Assembly: GCF_002216795.1 (NCBI RefSeq)
Contig: NZ_CP022316.1
Location: forward strand, 1 to 64,000
Direction of reading: 5' to 3'
Source of the DNA: Brachybacterium avium
GTDB taxonomy: Bacteria > Actinomycetota > Actinomycetes > Actinomycetales > Dermabacteraceae
Length of the DNA stretch: 64,000 bases
Position numbers and translations under genes: made by a program. Below, in pieces: positions 63,253-64,000 of this stretch; position 1 is the first letter of the stretch, and each line of letters opens with the position of its first letter. Below the pieces are notes generated by a model that did no database searches, was not told the DNA's origin, and saw only the letters and a list, made by a program, of their open reading frames with translations.

Positions 63253-64000
63253 ATGCAAGAGGCCGGGCATCAGACTCCCCACGGCGAGACCCCGTACTCG
63301 CCGACCTCGCTGCTGCGCGCCCTGACCGCGAATCCGTACAGCGTGGCCCCATTGCGCCCGCATCAGCACCCGGCCGCCGAGGCGGCACCGCCGGATAACC
63401 GGTACACCAGGGTCGTCACGCTGCTGCTGGCCCTGCTCCTCGGCTTCGCGGTCGCCGTCTCCGTGGTGGACCTGCGCCACGAGGCCGCCGCGGAGGACAG
63501 CCCCCGAACCCTGCTCGAGACGGAGGTCCGCGAGACCCGCACCGAGACGGAGCAGCTCGAGCAGCGCCGCGCGGAGCTCGAGGGGCAGATCACCGACGCG
63601 CAGGCCTCCGTGCTGGAGAAGGGGGATGCCGGTGCCGCAGAACGTCTGGAGGCGTTCGAGACCGCAGGCACCGGCGTGGCGCTGTCCGGCCCGGGCCTGG
63701 TGCTCGAGATCGAGGACTCCGTCCCGCTGCCCGCGAGCCCGGGTGTGAGCACCGGCACCGTCAACCGGGTCACCGATGGGGACCTGCAGATCGCCGTGAA
63801 CGGGCTGTGGGCGGCCGGCGCCGAGGCGATCGCCGTGAACGGGCAGCGGGTCGGTCCCACCACGGCGATCCGCACCGCCGGCTCTGCGGTGCTGGTCGAC
63901 TTCAGCCCCCTGTCGCCTCCGTACCGCATCACCGCTCTCGGTGATCCCCAGCAGCTGCGCACCGAGTTCGAGGAATCGGAGGCGGGGGAGTACCTCCAGC
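63253..64000 (+). CDS. DUF881 family protein, 5' part (runs off the window)
   Basis: An open frame of at least 249 codons without a stop before the window ends. A hydrophilic N-terminus of about 55 residues is followed by one membrane helix (VVTLLLALLLGFAVAVSVVD). A coiled-coil-like stretch (TLLETEVRETRTETEQLEQR) comes next. The extracytoplasmic DUF881 domain has GVALSGPGLVLEIEDS, DLQIAVNGLWAAGAEAIAVN and the segment RVGPTTAIRTAGSAVLVDF. DUF881 proteins occur in pairs near cell-division and septum genes in actinobacteria, but their role is not established. Confidence 0.87.
   Translation, partial: MQEAGHQTPHGETPYSPTSLLRALTANPYSVAPLRPHQHPAAEAAPPDNRYTRVVTLLLALLLGFAVAVSVVDLRHEAAAEDSPRTLLETEVRETRTETEQLEQRRAELEGQITDAQASVLEKGDAGAAERLEAFETAGTGVALSGPGLVLEIEDSVPLPASPGVSTGTVNRVTDGDLQIAVNGLWAAGAEAIAVNGQRVGPTTAIRTAGSAVLVDFSPLSPPYRITALGDPQQLRTEFEESEAGEYLQ

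Overview
The window is dense, high-GC DNA with short gene spacing and many ATGA/GTGA stop-start overlaps. It carries hallmark actinobacterial gene orders: rapZ-yvcK-whiA, gap-pgk-tpiA-secG, tkt-tal-zwf-opcA/pgl, and xerD-parA-rluB. Gene content and order (a Cmk-Der fusion, uvrA-uvrC next to rapZ, a type B succinate dehydrogenase) suggest a Micrococcales actinobacterium, probably Brachybacterium or another Dermabacteraceae member. This placement is inference from gene content, not from a database search. No insertion sequence, prophage or CRISPR array was seen.

Layout: 1-3180 is a shikimate operon (aroC 3' end, aroK, aroB, type I aroD). 3255-4885 holds a divergent TRIC-type channel gene and coaE, then uvrB (4937-7042). 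7108-9395 is a polar amino acid ABC transporter on the minus strand. 9396-10934 is a low-information stretch with an EamA transporter remnant, a pyrimidine-dimer glycosylase and a small membrane protein. 10909-13340 is a family A DNA polymerase and a metallo-beta-lactamase-fold hydrolase, divergent from uvrA-uvrC across a LexA-like SOS box. 18282-24878 runs from rapZ to secG through lower glycolysis. 24949-31676 is the oxidative and non-oxidative pentose phosphate cluster on the minus strand, including an OpcA-PGL fusion. 32011-39313 holds ctaB, xerD, parA, rluB, tyrA and cmk-der. 39384-45324 holds small membrane proteins, a Nudix hydrolase, purU, and an MMPL exporter divergent from a MarR regulator. 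45527-51708 is an uncharacterised catabolic cluster, followed by a convergent cupin gene. 52273-55693 is sdhCAB, 55957-62925 is narGHJI (narI frameshifted), then tRNA-Pro(GGG) and the 5' part of a DUF881 gene.

The most notable item is the 45.5-51.7 kb cluster. One unit encodes an EctB-like aminotransferase, a creatinase/DoeA-like M24 protein and an aldehyde dehydrogenase. A second unit encodes a MmgE/PrpD protein and a diverged ComA-like protein, and its promoter is overlapped by a site matching the DtxR/IdeR iron-box consensus at 17 of 19 positions. Together they look like a hydrolysis-transamination-oxidation route for an unknown substrate, at least partly metal-regulated.

A second theme is transcript architecture. 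At least nine genes have a TANNNT box ending 6-7 nt before the start codon, as expected for leaderless mRNAs. This pattern settles several start codons. It also exposes a frame conflict at the 5' end of purU, which together with the one-base frameshift in narI may reflect homopolymer sequencing errors or real mutations.
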